64,000 nt of DNA from CALNBC01 sp040768925 (GTDB lineage: Bacteria > Bacillota > Clostridia > Christensenellales > CALWSW01), in assembly GCA_040768925.1 (NCBI GenBank), contig JAXGLZ010000003.1, forward strand, positions 248,001 to 312,000, in the 5' to 3' direction. Positions 52,159 through 60,222 of the stretch are shown here, piece by piece (position 1 is the first letter of the stretch; every line of letters starts with the position of its first letter). The position numbers and the translations under genes are program-made. Below the pieces are notes generated by a model. It did not search any database. It was given only the letters and a program-made list of their open reading frames with translations, and was not told the origin of the DNA.

Positions 52159-52206
52159 TGTGCCGCGAAACAATATAGAAAATGCCCATTGTGCTTTTGA
52201 AACAAT

Positions 52207-52243
52207 AAAAACGGCGGGACTCGTCCAACATCCCGCCGTTTTG
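52207..52243 (-). terminator. Terminator after the SEC-C gene
   Basis: AAAACGGCGGGA pairs with TCCCGCCGTTTT (about 12 bp) around an 11-base loop. On the minus strand it is flanked by T/A runs and lies just beyond the SEC-C stop. Confidence 0.8.
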
Positions 52244-52256
52244 GGCGCAAGCCGTA

Positions 52257-52763
52257 TTAAAGATTGGCTCCGCAGCACTTTTTGAATTTCTTTCCGCTGC
52301 CGCAGGGGCAGGGGTCGTTGCGCCCGGCGGTCTTGTCCGAAACGAAAACGCTGGAGGCGCGGTATTCCTTTGTGATCTCCTTCCGCTCGTTTTCGGAGAG
52401 GATGCCCTCCCACATCGGCAGGGTGTACAGCCATTCGGCCTTTGCGGAGAGCATGTTGAAATAGAGCTTTTTCATGTCGACAGTGAGGTCGACGTCCGAA
52501 TCCTCGGTCAGCGCCTCAAGGACGTATTCCCCGGCTGCCAGGGAGGTGTTGATCCCGTCGATAAAGCCGCAGAAGATCTCCTTTTCCATGCCGAATTCCG
52601 CGGCAAGCTCGGAAAACTTGCCCTTGTACGGCTCATTCGGCCTTGAGAGTATCTTTTCATAGCCCGTTTTTTCAATGTCGAAATACGCGGTCCAGAATTG
52701 CGCGTGCTCGGCGTCGTTTCGCGGGCTTTGGGCAAAGTCGGTCCAGTCGGAATAGATGCTCAT
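52257..52763 (-). CDS. SEC-C metal-binding domain protein
   Basis: A 168-residue protein. The body is helical, with many Glu, Phe and Tyr and no recognised domain. It ends in a SEC-C zinc motif, [19 protein letters not shown], as in the SecA tail. The motif binds zinc and often mediates ribosome or protein contacts. The function of the N-terminal region is unknown. Confidence 0.88.
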
Positions 52764-52805
52764 GGTGTTTTCCTCCTATCGGCGGTTCAACGCGCCGTTT
52801 CAGTC

Positions 52806-53062
52806 TGTCAAAGCGTGCCGTACGCACGCTTTGAGGTTGCACGATTTGCCTGAACCGCTGCGCATTTCCGGCCGGCAAATCGCGAAAGGTCAGAAAGCCT
52901 ACGGCTTTCTGCACCGGAATCACAGATTCCGGTATCCATCAAGGAAGGATGTGTTTGCCCTGCGGGTCAAACGCGGCCGACCGTTCCGGCGCGCAGGCGC
53001 CGAAGCCGGATCGAAGTCAAGGGGCGCGGCTCTTGACAATCCCAAGGATTTTTTAACAGGCT
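52806..53062 (+). repeat. Dispersed intergenic repeat, copy E (divergent)
   Basis: It contains CACCGGAATCACAGATTCCGG and ATCCATCAAGGAAGGATGTG, matching the same segment of copy B. A strong hairpin TCAAAGCGTGC/GCACGCTTTGA lies at its left end (52807-52832), and ACGCTTTGA recurs at the tail of copy D. The rest is diverged. It starts immediately downstream of the icd stop and reaches towards the SEC-C start. Confidence 0.5.
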
Positions 53063-53069
53063 GGGCAGC

Positions 53070-54278
53070 TCAAAGCGCCGCTTCCAGGTTTTTTCTGATT
53101 TCCCGGATGAAGTCTTCGGTGTTCACCGCGGTGACGTCCACGCCCTCGGCCAGGGCCGCAAGGTCCTTGGTCATCACACCGCCCTCGATGGTGGCGATCG
53201 CGGCATCCTCCAGCTTTTGGGCAAAGGCGAATAGGGCGCTCAAGCCGTCCAGCTCCGCGCGCTTTTTGAGGGCGCCGGTCCAGGCGAACAGCGTGGCCAC
53301 GCAGTTGGTGGAGGTTTTTTCGCCTTTTAAGTGGCGGTAATAGTGCCGGGTGACGGTGCCGTGGGCCGCCTCGAACTCATAGCAGCCCTCCGGCGAAACG
53401 AGGACGCTGGTCATCATCGCCAAAGAGCCGTAGGCCGTCGCCACCATGTCGCTCATCACGTCTCCGTCGTAATTCTTCAGCGCCCAGACGAAGCCGCCCT
53501 CCGACCGGATGACCCGGGCCACGGCGTCGTCGATCAGGGTGTAGAAATACGCGATTTTGGCCTTTTCGAAGGCCTGTTTGAACTCCTCCTCAAACACCCG
53601 GGCGAAAATATCCTTGAACGTATGATCGTAAACCTTGGAGATCGTGTCCTTGGCGGAGAACCAAAGGTCCTGCCGCACGCCAAGGGCGTAGCCGAAGCAC
53701 GCCCGGGCAAAGCTTTCGATGGAATCGTCGCGATTGTGCTGGCCAAGGAGGATGCCGGGGCCGCTGAACGCAAAGACTTCCTGCTCCTCCCGGATTCCGT
53801 CCGCCCCTTCAAAGACCAGCTTCGCCTTCCCCGGCCCCTTTGCGCGCAACTCCACGGCTTTATACACATCGCCGTAGGCATGGCGGGCGATGGTGATGGG
53901 CTTTTTCCAGTTTTTGACCACGGGGCGCACGCAGTTCACCAGCACCGGCGCGCGGAAGACCGTGCCGTCCAGGATCGCGCGGATGGTGGCGTTCGGGCTT
54001 TTCCACATCTTCTTCAGCCCGTATTCCAAAACCCTTTGGGCGTTGGGGGTGATCGTCGCGCATTTGACGCCCACGCCAAGGCGCCTGATGGCGTTGGCGG
54101 CTTCCACCGTAACGCCGTCCTCGGTTTCGTCCCGGTGCTTTAATCCAAGGTCGTAATACTCCGTTTTGAGGTCGACAAAGGGGAGGATCAGCTCCTCCTT
54201 GATCGCGGACCAGATGATGCGGGTCATCTCGTCCCCGTCCATCTCGACTAAGGGGGTTTTCATGGGTAGTTTCGTCAT
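53070..54278 (-). CDS. icd: NADP-dependent isocitrate dehydrogenase (eukaryote-type)
   Basis: A 402-residue protein of the type II homodimeric class found in eukaryotes and some Clostridia: VEMDGDEMTRIIW, ATITPNAQRVLEYGLKKMW, SPNATIRAILDGTVFRAPV with the substrate Ser/Asn, AYGDVYKAVE, IDDAVARVI, ENYDGD-like NYDGDVMSDMVA and AAHGTVTRHYYRH. It makes 2-oxoglutarate and NADPH. It lies 19 bases downstream of hemZ in the same direction. Confidence 0.96.
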   Translation of the reverse strand: MTKLPMKTPLVEMDGDEMTRIIWSAIKEELILPFVDLKTEYYDLGLKHRDETEDGVTVEAANAIRRLGVGVKCATITPNAQRVLEYGLKKMWKSPNATIRAILDGTVFRAPVLVNCVRPVVKNWKKPITIARHAYGDVYKAVELRAKGPGKAKLVFEGADGIREEQEVFAFSGPGILLGQHNRDDSIESFARACFGYALGVRQDLWFSAKDTISKVYDHTFKDIFARVFEEEFKQAFEKAKIAYFYTLIDDAVARVIRSEGGFVWALKNYDGDVMSDMVATAYGSLAMMTSVLVSPEGCYEFEAAHGTVTRHYYRHLKGEKTSTNCVATLFAWTGALKKRAELDGLSALFAFAQKLEDAAIATIEGGVMTKDLAALAEGVDVTAVNTEDFIREIRKNLEAAL

Positions 54279-54297
54279 GTTTCCTCCGGCAGGGGTT

Positions 54298-55785
54298 TTA
54301 TTCTTGATCCGGGAGCATCAGGCGTTTTCTGGCTTCCCGGCGTTCTTCAAGCGTGTTCAGATAGGTCCTGAGATCCTTTGGGTTGGCGACGCGCTTGATC
54401 AGCTCGCCCCCCTTCAAGATCCATTTGGTGATCGCCCCGACGCCCAGGGCGAGGATGCTGGTCTGCTCCTCCATAATATCAATATTATAGACGGAAGCGA
54501 AGCCGGGCAGGGTATACCCCACGTTTTCCAAATTCCCGCGCATGAATTTCTGGCGGTACATATAATAAGGCCGCATGCCCATCGCGCTTGCCGCGCCCTG
54601 GGCGACGGCGAGCATCTCCTCCGCCTGTTCGGCCGTGGGAAGGAGGGTGAACGCCAGCTCTTCCTTCAGTTTGGAGGAGCGCTTGATCGCCAGGGTATGC
54701 ACGGTCAGGTTTTCCGGGCCAAGGAGGGCGATGCGCGCCATGGTGTTTTCCACGTTTTTCGCGGTTTCCCCGGGAAGGCCGATGATCGTGTCCATATTGA
54801 TGCAGGGGAAGCCGGCTTTTTTCGCCAGTTCGAAGGCGATTTCAACGTCCTTCGCGCTGTGGCCCCGGCCCACCCGCAAAAGCGTTTCGTCGTCCATCGT
54901 CTGGGGGTTGATGCTGATCCTGCCCACCCCGAGGTCGCGGAGCATCTTGAGCTTTTCTTCCGTGATCGTGTCCGGCCTGCCCGCTTCCACCGTAAATTCC
55001 AGAAAATCTCCGCCGCAAGCTTTCAGCGCGGCTTCCGCCACCCGGCGAAGCTGGCCCGCGGAAAGAGCCGTGGGGGTGCCGCCGCCGATGTACAGGCTTC
55101 TGGGTGAATACCCCGCCGAAAGGGCAAGGGGAACGTTCTCCCCGATCTCTTTGCAAAGGGCGGCAACGTATTCCTCGATATTCGCGGCCGTGGCGCAGCC
55201 CTTGCCCACCTCGTAGGCCGCGAAGGAACAATAACTGCACCGGGTCCTGCAAAAGGGAATCCCGATGTAAAGATCAAAATCCTTTTGCCGGGCGGAAGCA
55301 AGTATTCCCCGCTGCTCGTCCAGTATGGAGAGGGCCAGGGCGATCTTTTCCTCCGAAACGTCGAACCGTTCCCCCAGCATTGCCCGGGGGTCCTCCCCCG
55401 CCGCCTCAAATTCCCGGGCAAGCCGGGTGGGGCGGATGCCGGTCAGGCTGCCCCAGGGCGGCTTGATTCCGGTCAGCTCTTTCAAAACGCGGTAAAGGGC
55501 GCTCTTCATCGCGCGTTTTTCGTACTTTTTGACCGCCAGGGGCGAAGCGCCGTGTTTGATGAGATCACCGGGCAAATACGGGTCGTTACACCGCGCCGTT
55601 CGCCCTTCAAAGGTACCGGAGGCGAAAACCCGTCCTCCGTTCGAATCGCAGCGCAGGAGTGCATTTCCTTCTTCGGGCGCTTTCTCCGCTTCTTCGGCCC
55701 CGATTTCGGCCATTCCAAAAAAAACGCGAATTACCTCGCACAGTTCGTTCCGATACGATTCCCGGTCGGTGGAAAGATAAATCAA
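54298..55785 (-). CDS. hemZ: Oxygen-independent coproporphyrinogen dehydrogenase HemZ
   Basis: A 495-residue radical SAM protein. The N-terminal 150 residues are specific to HemZ. The radical SAM site FCRTRCSYCSF holds the CxxxCxxC cluster ligands. Further text: SLYIGGGTPTALS, FTVEAGRPDTITEEKL, RISINPQTMDDETL and INMDTIIGLPGE. HemZ is the alternative coproporphyrinogen oxidase of Bacillus and Clostridia, although radical SAM relatives can have other roles. It starts one base before the end of the MBL gene. Confidence 0.93.
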   Translation of the reverse strand: MIYLSTDRESYRNELCEVIRVFFGMAEIGAEEAEKAPEEGNALLRCDSNGGRVFASGTFEGRTARCNDPYLPGDLIKHGASPLAVKKYEKRAMKSALYRVLKELTGIKPPWGSLTGIRPTRLAREFEAAGEDPRAMLGERFDVSEEKIALALSILDEQRGILASARQKDFDLYIGIPFCRTRCSYCSFAAYEVGKGCATAANIEEYVAALCKEIGENVPLALSAGYSPRSLYIGGGTPTALSAGQLRRVAEAALKACGGDFLEFTVEAGRPDTITEEKLKMLRDLGVGRISINPQTMDDETLLRVGRGHSAKDVEIAFELAKKAGFPCINMDTIIGLPGETAKNVENTMARIALLGPENLTVHTLAIKRSSKLKEELAFTLLPTAEQAEEMLAVAQGAASAMGMRPYYMYRQKFMRGNLENVGYTLPGFASVYNIDIMEEQTSILALGVGAITKWILKGGELIKRVANPKDLRTYLNTLEERREARKRLMLPDQE

Positions 55786-55786
55786 G

Positions 55787-56419
55787 TCAGTTTCTCCGAA
55801 TAAATGGGTTGTTTTTCGCCTCGTCGCCGATGGTGGTGGATTCGCCGTGGCCGGGGAACACCGCCGTTTCTTCCGGCAGTTCGTAAAGCTTCAGCACCGC
55901 GGAAAAAAGCGCGTCCATATCCCCGCCGGGAAGGTCCGTCCGCCCGATTCCCCGGTGAAAAAGCGAATCCCCGGAAAACAGCGCGCCGGCGGTAGAATAG
56001 CCCACCCCGCCCGGCGTATGCCCGGGGCAGCCGATCACCCGGAACTTCATCCCGGCGGCCGCGAGCTCGTCCCCGTCTTTCACCGTATTTTCCGCGGGGG
56101 ATTCTTTAATAACCTCACCCAGCATCAAAAGACTGCCGTTATGGAGCGGATCACCGAGCAGCCCTGCGTCCCCCTCGCCGATATACACCGGGCAGGAAAA
56201 CGCCTTTTTCAGCCCGCCAATGCCGGAAATATGGTCAAAATGCCCGTGGGTCAAAAGGATCGCCGCGCAGCCGAGCTTCCTTTGCTCAAGGGCGTCTAGA
56301 ATGACCTCGGCGTCCGCGGGGTCTATGACCACGGCGCCTTTTTGGCCGTCCATATACACGATATAGGTATTGGTTCCGATCGCCCCGCAGGGGAGGCGGC
56401 AGATCTTCATTTCGCTCAT
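55787..56419 (-). CDS. MBL-fold hydrolase (glyoxalase II-like)
   Basis: A 210-residue protein. The start MSEMKICRLPCGAIG at 56419 is a choice; MKICRLP at 56410 is equally possible. Motifs: VIDPADAE, metal-binding LTHGHFDHISGIG, CPGHTPGGVGY, LFSGDSLFHRGIGRTDLPGGD and VFPGHGESTTIGDEAKNNPF. The family detoxifies thioesters or hydrolyses related substrates. It sits between dtd and hemZ. Confidence 0.9.
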   Translation of the reverse strand: MSEMKICRLPCGAIGTNTYIVYMDGQKGAVVIDPADAEVILDALEQRKLGCAAILLTHGHFDHISGIGGLKKAFSCPVYIGEGDAGLLGDPLHNGSLLMLGEVIKESPAENTVKDGDELAAAGMKFRVIGCPGHTPGGVGYSTAGALFSGDSLFHRGIGRTDLPGGDMDALFSAVLKLYELPEETAVFPGHGESTTIGDEAKNNPFIRRN

Positions 56420-56436
56420 TTCACAATCCCAAAAAC

Positions 56437-56886
56437 TCAAAAAATCCTCCGGCTGTCCAACAGGATCGTGACCGGTCCGTCGTTGACCAGCTCGACCTCC
56501 ATATGCGTGCGAAAAACGCCGGTTTCCACCCGAATCCCCAGGCACGCGAGGCCGCTTTTCACGACGAGGTAAAGCTCGTCCGCCCGCTCCGGCCGCTCGG
56601 CGGCGATGAAGCTGGGCCTTCTGCCCTTCCTGGCGTCCCCCAGCAGGGTGAACTGGGAAACCAGCAGCACTTCTCCCCCGGTTTCCAGAATGGAGCGGTT
56701 CATCTTCCCCTCCGCATCCTCAAAAACGCGGAGATTGGCGGTTTTTTCGGCGATGTACTTCGCGTCCGCCTCTCCATCCTCCCGCTCGACGCCGAGCAGC
56801 ACGACGAAGCCCGGCCCGATTTGGCCGGAAACCTCCCCTTCCGAGCGGACCGCCGCCCGGGAAACCTTTTGGATTACAGCCCTCAT
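56437..56886 (-). CDS. dtd: D-aminoacyl-tRNA deacylase
   Basis: A 149-residue protein of exactly family length. It starts MRAVIQKVSRAAV and shows GPGFVVLLGVEREDGE, KTANLRVFEDAEGKMN, LLVSQFTLLGDARKG, RRPSFIAAERPE, and ends ELVNDGPVTILLDS with the Gly-Pro-type motif NDGPVT. It hydrolyses D-Tyr-tRNA and glycyl-tRNA errors. Its ATG overlaps the relA stop by one base. Confidence 0.96.
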   Translation of the reverse strand: MRAVIQKVSRAAVRSEGEVSGQIGPGFVVLLGVEREDGEADAKYIAEKTANLRVFEDAEGKMNRSILETGGEVLLVSQFTLLGDARKGRRPSFIAAERPERADELYLVVKSGLACLGIRVETGVFRTHMEVELVNDGPVTILLDSRRIF

Positions 56887-59396
56887 TATCCCTTGATCCT
56901 GTAAACGTCCGTAACGCCGCGCACCCTTTTCAGCTGCTTGATGACGAACTGAAGCTGGTCGGCGTCGTGAACGTCGAATTCCATGGTGATGTTCGCGATC
57001 ATGTTTTTGTCCGTCTTGGCGGAGAAGCGGGCCAGGCTCATGTTCATTCCCATAAAAATCTGCGAAATATCCATCACAAGGCCCACCCGCTCGTTGGCGA
57101 CGAGCTGGATCTGGGCCGCAAAACCCCCGCCCTTTGCGTTTTCCGCCCATTCGACCTTGATCGACCGGGCGTCGTTGTCATTCATATTCGTAAGGTTTTT
57201 GCAGTCCGACCTGTGCACGGAAACGCCCCGGCCACGGGTGACGTAGCCGACGATCTCGTCCCCCGGAACCGGGGTGCAGCACTTGGCGATGTGGACGACC
57301 ATGTCGTCATACCCGTCGACGATCACGCCGTTGGAGCTCGGCCGCCGCTTGTGCTGCTTGGTCGTCAGCTTTTCGATCAGGGCGGAGGAATCCTCGGGTT
57401 CCTGGTCTTCCTGCTGCTTTTTGTATTCCTCGATCAGCCTGGGCAGCACCTGGTTGACGGCAAGGCTGCCGTAGCCCACGGCGGCGCAAAGCTCATCCCC
57501 CGAGGCGATGGACATGCGCTTCAAAAGCCCTGTGATCGACTCCGGCTTCATGAGCTGGGCAAGGGAATAGCCCTGGCGCTTTGCTTCCGCGGTCAGCATA
57601 TCCCTGCCGCGCTCGATGTTCTCCTCCTTGCGCTCCTTCTTGAACCAGGAACGGATCTTGCTCTTGGCCTGCTGGGTTTTGACGATGTTCAGCCAGTCCC
57701 TGCTCGGCCCGACAAGGGATGAGGACGTGATGATCTCGACAATATCGCCCATCTGGAGCGTGTAGTCCAAGGTGACGATCCTGCCGTTGACTTTTGCGCC
57801 GATGCACCTGTGCCCCACTTCGGAGTGGATTCTGTACGCGAAGTCGATGGGCGTCGCGCCGGTGGGAAGGTCGATGATCTCCCCCTGGGGGGTAAAGACG
57901 AAAACATAATCGCTGAAGAAATCGAACTTCAGCATCCGCATGAATTCGTCCGAATCCTCCACCCGCTCGTCCATGATCTGGCGCACCCAGTCCATGACAA
58001 CGTCCAAATCCGAGGATTCCTCCCGCCCTTCTTTATAGCGCCAGTGGGCGGCGATGCCGAATTCGGCCTGCTTGTGCATCTCCATCGTGCGGATCTGGAC
58101 TTCGAAGGGAACCCCGTTTTCGCCCATCAATGTGGTGTGCAGGGATTTGTATCCGTTCGGCTTGGGCGTCGAGATGTAATCCTTGATCCGAAAGGGCAGC
58201 GGCCGCCACATGCTGTGCACAAGACCGAGCACGGTATAGCATTCCTCCACGGTTCTGACGATCACCCGGATGGCGATCAGGTCGTAAACCTCCTGAAACG
58301 TGATGTTCTGCTTCTGCATCTTGCGATAGATGCTGTAAAGGTGCTTCGGCCTGCCGTTGAGGGAGGCTTCAATCCCGTTTTCCCTGAGCTTTTCCCGGAT
58401 GGCGTTCATGCTTTCCGCCATGTAGTCGGAGCGCTCCACCTGCATCCGCGTGACCTGCTCCCGCAGGCTTTTGTATTCCTGGGGGTTCAGGTGCATAAAA
58501 GCCAGATCCTCAAGCTCGCTCTTCATCTGGCCCATGCCTAAGCGGTGGGCCAGGGGGGCGTAGATCTCCAGGGTTTCCTTCGCCTTGCGAATGCGCTTTG
58601 CGCCCAGGCAGTATTCGAGGGTGCGCATGTTGTGCAGCCGGTCCGCAAGCTTGATGGGAATCACGCGCATGTCCTTCGCCATCGCGAGGAACATCTTGCG
58701 CACGTTTTCCGCCTGCTGCTGCTCCCTGCTGGCCTGGCCGAGGCTGACCTTGGTCAGCTTGGTCACGCCGTCCACCAGTCCTGCGACGCCGGAGCCGAAC
58801 TTTTCGGTTACGGTGGAAAGATTGATGTCGTCGTTATCCTCGACCGTATCGTGCAAAAGACCGGTGATCGCGGATTCCTCGTCCATGCCCATTTCGATGA
58901 TCATCCCCGAAACGGCGAGGGGATGGACGATATACGGCTCGCCGGAATCCCGAAACTGCGCCTTGTGGGCGGATTTTGAAAACTCGACGGCAGCGGCGAA
59001 GCGCTCCCTGTTGCCCTCCGGGTATGCTTCCGCAAACTTGCCCATCAGCGCCAGTTCGTTTCTGCGGATCTCCACCGCGTCGATCAGCATCTTCGCCCGA
59101 AGTTCAACAAGGTCCTGCCCGGCTGCGTCGGGATAGGAAAGTTCCAGGGGGGATTTGGTCAGCAGATCGTAAACCGCTTCGGGGGGAAGGCTGCCGGGGT
59201 CCGGGGTGCTGCGGGCGTGCTCGCCGTCCAGCGCGCGCAAAAAAGCCTCCAGCGACTTTAAGGCCGCGGCGGCGCATTCGGAAAAATCCGCCCGCGTCGG
59301 CGCATCGCAACACGCCTCAGCCTGTTCGGTCTGAAGCATCACCAGAAGGGCTTTTCTCACGCCTTCCGCTGTATTGCGAATGTCGGTCTGGGGCAT
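56886..59396 (-). CDS. relA: Bifunctional (p)ppGpp synthetase/hydrolase, long N-terminus
   Basis: An 836-residue protein, about 100 more than usual. The first 110 residues are extra, with Cys-rich and acidic text and no known motif. Then come the hydrolase HD domain (GLLHDTVEDNDDI, KLADRLHNMRT), the synthetase (GRPKHLYSIYRKMQ, YDLIAIRVIV), TGS (VFVFTPQGEIIDLPTGATP), a zinc-finger region (HIAKCCTPVPGDEIVGYVT) and a C-terminal ACT domain. Both activities look intact. The start is set by AGAGGTAAAC before ATG. Confidence 0.95.
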   Translation of the reverse strand: MPQTDIRNTAEGVRKALLVMLQTEQAEACCDAPTRADFSECAAAALKSLEAFLRALDGEHARSTPDPGSLPPEAVYDLLTKSPLELSYPDAAGQDLVELRAKMLIDAVEIRRNELALMGKFAEAYPEGNRERFAAAVEFSKSAHKAQFRDSGEPYIVHPLAVSGMIIEMGMDEESAITGLLHDTVEDNDDINLSTVTEKFGSGVAGLVDGVTKLTKVSLGQASREQQQAENVRKMFLAMAKDMRVIPIKLADRLHNMRTLEYCLGAKRIRKAKETLEIYAPLAHRLGMGQMKSELEDLAFMHLNPQEYKSLREQVTRMQVERSDYMAESMNAIREKLRENGIEASLNGRPKHLYSIYRKMQKQNITFQEVYDLIAIRVIVRTVEECYTVLGLVHSMWRPLPFRIKDYISTPKPNGYKSLHTTLMGENGVPFEVQIRTMEMHKQAEFGIAAHWRYKEGREESSDLDVVMDWVRQIMDERVEDSDEFMRMLKFDFFSDYVFVFTPQGEIIDLPTGATPIDFAYRIHSEVGHRCIGAKVNGRIVTLDYTLQMGDIVEIITSSSLVGPSRDWLNIVKTQQAKSKIRSWFKKERKEENIERGRDMLTAEAKRQGYSLAQLMKPESITGLLKRMSIASGDELCAAVGYGSLAVNQVLPRLIEEYKKQQEDQEPEDSSALIEKLTTKQHKRRPSSNGVIVDGYDDMVVHIAKCCTPVPGDEIVGYVTRGRGVSVHRSDCKNLTNMNDNDARSIKVEWAENAKGGGFAAQIQLVANERVGLVMDISQIFMGMNMSLARFSAKTDKNMIANITMEFDVHDADQLQFVIKQLKRVRGVTDVYRIKG

Positions 59397-59443
59397 GTTT
59401 ACCTCTTTTTAAAAGTATGATAAAGAAACTCGCGCCCTTTCAG

Positions 59444-59659
59444 GAAGGGCGAGAGACTGTCGAAAAAACCTGTCCCTGGGTTTTTGGGGCAAAAGCCCCC
59501 GCGCTTCGATCAAAACCGACCATGAGCAGGAATCATGGATTCCGGCGCCCCATCAAGGATCGATGCCGGCTGCGCCGACGGCCCTGCGCGAAGCGGGAAA
59601 CCAACCGGCGACGCGGTCCGCACGCTTTGATGCCTTGGCACCCTTTATAGAAGGGCGAG
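59444..59659 (+). repeat. Dispersed intergenic repeat, copy D, with 10-bp flanking duplication
   Basis: The body (59454-59642) reads ACTGTCGAAAAAACC, CCTGTCCCTGGGTTTTT, GCGCTTCGATCAAAACCGAC, GATTCCGGCGCCCCATCAAG, GATCGATGCCGGCTGCGCCG and ends CTTTGATGCCTTGGC. GAAGGGCGAG occurs at 59444-59453 and again at 59650-59659. Both duplicates are arms of a terminator hairpin for the minus-strand apt gene, one complete with CTTTC-AGG-type loop and one partial. Confidence 0.75.
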
Positions 59660-59681
59660 TTTTCACCCGCCCGTTTAACCG

Positions 59682-60194
59682 TCAATACTGAATGAGGGAA
59701 TGGACGTCATAACCCTCCAGGGTGTCCCGCCCCCCAAGGTCGGTAAGCTCGATCATGAAGCGCATGGCGACGACTTCGCCGCCCATGGACTCCACCAGCT
59801 TGGCGGTGGCATACGCGGTTCCGCCCGTGGCGAGAAGATCGTCCGCAATGACGACCCTGCTGCCTTTTTGGATCGCGTCCTTGTGGATTTCCAGCGCGTC
59901 CGTGCCGTATTCAAGGGCGTATTCATACCGCGAAACGGCCGCGGGGAGCTTGCCCGGCTTCCTTGCCGGAACAAAGCTCAGCCCGGCGGCATAGGCCACC
60001 GGCGCGCAGATGATGAAGCCCCGCGCCTCGGGCCCCACCACCGTATCCGCCCCCGAATCCCGGATGCTTTCGACGATTTCGTCAATAGCCTGGCGGTAGG
60101 CGGCGGGGTTTTTTAAAAGCGTGGTAATGTCCTTGAACTGGATTCCCGGAACGGGAAAGTCCGGGATATTGCGGATGACGGTCTTAAGATCCAT
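59682..60194 (-). CDS. apt: Adenine phosphoribosyltransferase
   Basis: A 170-residue protein: LKTVIRNIPDFPVPGIQFKD, KNPAAYRQAIDE, VVGPEARGFIICAPVAYA and the PRPP-binding loop VVIADDLLATGGTAYA. The length and motifs are standard. It salvages adenine to AMP. It lies 28 bases after recJ and upstream of relA, the common order in Clostridia. Confidence 0.97.
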   Translation of the reverse strand: MDLKTVIRNIPDFPVPGIQFKDITTLLKNPAAYRQAIDEIVESIRDSGADTVVGPEARGFIICAPVAYAAGLSFVPARKPGKLPAAVSRYEYALEYGTDALEIHKDAIQKGSRVVIADDLLATGGTAYATAKLVESMGGEVVAMRFMIELTDLGGRDTLEGYDVHSLIQY

Positions 60195-60222
60195 TTGATC
60201 CCTTTCTCGGCAAATTGCCTGT

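Noticed and set aside
59444..59659. Copy D considered as a plain intergenic spacer with a terminator.
   Set aside because: Shared ordered blocks with copies A and B and the flanking duplication make the repeat interpretation stronger.
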